A stretch of DNA of 7,988 nucleotides, from NCBI GenBank assembly GCA_009177185.1, contig WFMB01000005.1, forward strand, positions 5,769 to 13,756. Reading direction: 5' to 3'. The notes beneath the pieces are model-generated. The model worked only from the letters and a program-made list of their open reading frames with translations, was not told the origin of the DNA and searched no databases. The DNA is from Bacteroidales bacterium (GTDB taxonomy: Bacteria > Bacteroidota > Bacteroidia > Bacteroidales > Bacteroidaceae). Shown in pieces: positions 7,301-7,988 of the stretch. The position numbers and the translations under genes are program-made. The number at the start of each line of letters is the position of its first letter. Position 1 is the first letter of the stretch.

Positions 7301-7988
7301 TGAAACCAGCAATGTGCAGTACATTGAGTTCTGGATGCTCGACCCCTTCATCTACACGAAGGACGACCGCCGTTATGGTGGCGACTTCTACATCAACTTG
7401 GGCGACATCAGCGAAGATGTCCTGAAAGATGGCAAGAAGTTCTACGAGAGCGGCATGCCCGTCAATTCCGCTTCCACCTATACCGAAACGGTTTGGGGAC
7501 GCGTGCCCAGCGAGAAGTCGGTGGTCTATTCCTTCTCTAACGAAAGCGGCGCACGCCAACGCCAAGACATCGGTCTGAATGGTCTTGACAACAGGGACGA
7601 ACGCACCTTTGGCGTCTATGCCGACTACCTGAACACCATGAAGAGCAAGGTGACGGCAACTGCCTACGACCCCATCTATGAAGACCCTGCGGGCGACGAC
7701 TACCATTACTTCCGTGGCAGTGACTTCGATGCCGCCCGCACCTCCATTCTGGATCGCTACAAACGCATCAACTCGCCGCAAGGCAACTCGCCCAACACCA
7801 GCGAATCGGGCGAAAGCTACTCAACAGCCTACAAGAGCCAGCCCGATGCGGAAGACGTGAACTTGGACTACACGATGAACGAATACGAGAACTTCTTCGA
7901 GTACCACATTAGTCTGCGCCCTGAAGACATGGTGGTGGGACGGAACTTCATCGTGGATGCACGCAAAACCTCGGTGGGTCTGCGCAAC
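4347..7988 (+). CDS. sprA: SprA/Sov, type IX secretion outer-membrane translocon (N-terminal half, runs off the window)
   Basis: SprA (Sov in Porphyromonas gingivalis) is the very large outer-membrane barrel that exports type IX secretion cargo from the periplasm. The frame is open for 1214 codons to the window edge. Family members run to roughly 2400-2500 residues, so about half is present. A hydrophobic segment (33-47) followed by AIA at 46-48 looks like a signal peptide, with likely cleavage after A48. Recognisable SprA segments include LRTPENLRPDT (87-97), the GNITFPTNSSLIRGSSSLFG block (from 268), YLDDFEN (838-844), YYPRERGPYN (946-955) and RWGGMMR...DFE...FWMLDPF (972-1001). Many alternating polar/aromatic stretches fit outer-membrane strands. 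The start is uncertain. ATG 4347 has an A/T-rich upstream, but it leaves an unusually long 32-residue n-region. ATG 4269 in frame would add 26 residues. TTG 4425 would give a compact signal peptide starting MKQTLRN. No consensus promoter is evident upstream, so expression may come from a weak promoter or from read-through past the 4181 hairpin. Confidence 0.96.
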   Translation, partial: MWRFLRFFKWNTCKKGLWPLQQRRTVLKQTLRNIIYILLVMTSISAIAEVSNSHAFLSSNVFVADTVKVRKTDHPQELHGEEYALDLRTPENLRPDTAVYDEKTGYYKVGTRLGDDFLSQPWMLTPTEYLQWSEKQSFSKYFKTRNDSLFVTKGKEKFDFSDMHFDLGPAEKIFGPGGVQLRTQGSAELKFGYNYKFVDNPSMAERNRTTKAFDFDEKINASVNAKVGDKMEFNINYNTEATFDFDSKNLKLSYEGKEDEIVKLVEAGNITFPTNSSLIRGSSSLFGIRTDLQFGRLKLQTVVSQKKSKSKTVTSQGGSQLSTFDIQAYNYDENRHFFLAHYFHDTYDKSCSTLPNIMNGITINRIEVWETNTGGATENTRNIIGLVDLAEQSKVGNATWLNGGIANPDNASNMLYSNMVNTYDDARNMDQTSTVLDGVMQGGIEYEKVENARLLSSSEYTLNQYLGYISLKSPLQPNQVLAVAYEYTYNGQTYQVGEFSADLKDNDKALFVKLLKNTSNSPQIANWRLMMKNVYSLNAQSVQKEKFKLDIKYMSDTTGVNLNYIPEEMFKQTTLLKMMNLDRLDDHDKTNPNGKFDFVEGYTIQSQTGRVIFPVVEPFGDWLRQKIGNDAIADKYCYDELYDSTKTVAKQVAEKNKFSLVGEYKASNGSVIRLSDGYSYIPQGSVTVTAGGVTLTEGSDYTVDYASGVVTIINQSIIDAGTNVSVSLEDQADFSTMRKTMLGLNWEYDFSKNFNLGGTWMKVSEKPLTSKVSMGAEPLNNTLWGLHMNWKQNSQWLTNLLDKLPFLELTAPSSISFTGEYAQLDAGTAHDTQGNASYLDDFENTKTPIDVSNPKDWMLSSTPSHLPYGKLTNDVKYGYNRARLAWYNIDPIFTRRSSSLTPPHIKNDLEQLSNHYVREVYIREVYPNRETNMGESNTLDILNMAYYPRERGPYNLDTDVDENAQLNDPKKRWGGMMRKIDTSDFETSNVQYIEFWMLDPFIYTKDDRRYGGDFYINLGDISEDVLKDGKKFYESGMPVNSASTYTETVWGRVPSEKSVVYSFSNESGARQRQDIGLNGLDNRDERTFGVYADYLNTMKSKVTATAYDPIYEDPAGDDYHYFRGSDFDAARTSILDRYKRINSPQGNSPNTSESGESYSTAYKSQPDAEDVNLDYTMNEYENFFEYHISLRPEDMVVGRNFIVDARKTSVGLRN

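Noticed and set aside
6936..7781. A 281-codon open frame on the minus strand inside sprA
   Set aside because: It overlaps the best conserved SprA blocks (YYPRERGPYN and the FWMLDPF region). It has no promoter, start context or family resemblance of its own.

Overview
The window looks like ordinary core chromosome from a member of the Bacteroidota, most likely a Prevotella-type Bacteroidales. Three things suggest this. The gene order aminopeptidase P, ruvA, sprA is typical of the phylum. sprA encodes the outer-membrane translocon of the type IX secretion system, which is restricted to Bacteroidota. The two recognisable promoters have the Bacteroidota -33/-7 form (TTTG, about 19-20 bases, TAnnTTTG), and no gene start has a convincing Shine-Dalgarno sequence. 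The genus is an inference from protein resemblance and GC-rich coding, not a proven assignment.

Layout: a complete glutamate dehydrogenase gene (gdhA, 44-1381) is on the minus strand. A 285-base divergent intergenic region (1382-1666) holds back-to-back promoters: one fires left into gdhA through a leader of roughly 130 bases, the other fires right. On the plus strand follow a complete long-form Xaa-Pro aminopeptidase (1667-3430, GTG start), a complete ruvA (3507-4109), a 237-base gap containing a compact palindromic repeat cluster (about 4181-4261), and the N-terminal half of sprA (4347 to the window end, 1214 codons, no stop).

Functions: GdhA links ammonia assimilation to 2-oxoglutarate. 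The aminopeptidase trims X-Pro peptides, which suits a peptide-using anaerobe. RuvA is the junction-binding subunit of the RuvAB branch-migration motor. SprA forms the giant outer-membrane pore through which type IX cargo leaves the periplasm. The aminopeptidase and ruvA are probably co-transcribed. sprA is separated from ruvA by a hairpin that may end or attenuate that transcript. The genes are neighbours but do not form one pathway.

I found no tRNA, rRNA, CRISPR array, insertion sequence, prophage gene or obviously novel protein system. The most unusual non-coding signal is the ruvA-sprA palindromic cluster, which has an 8-base core at exact 23-base steps and two overlapping, mutually exclusive hairpins.
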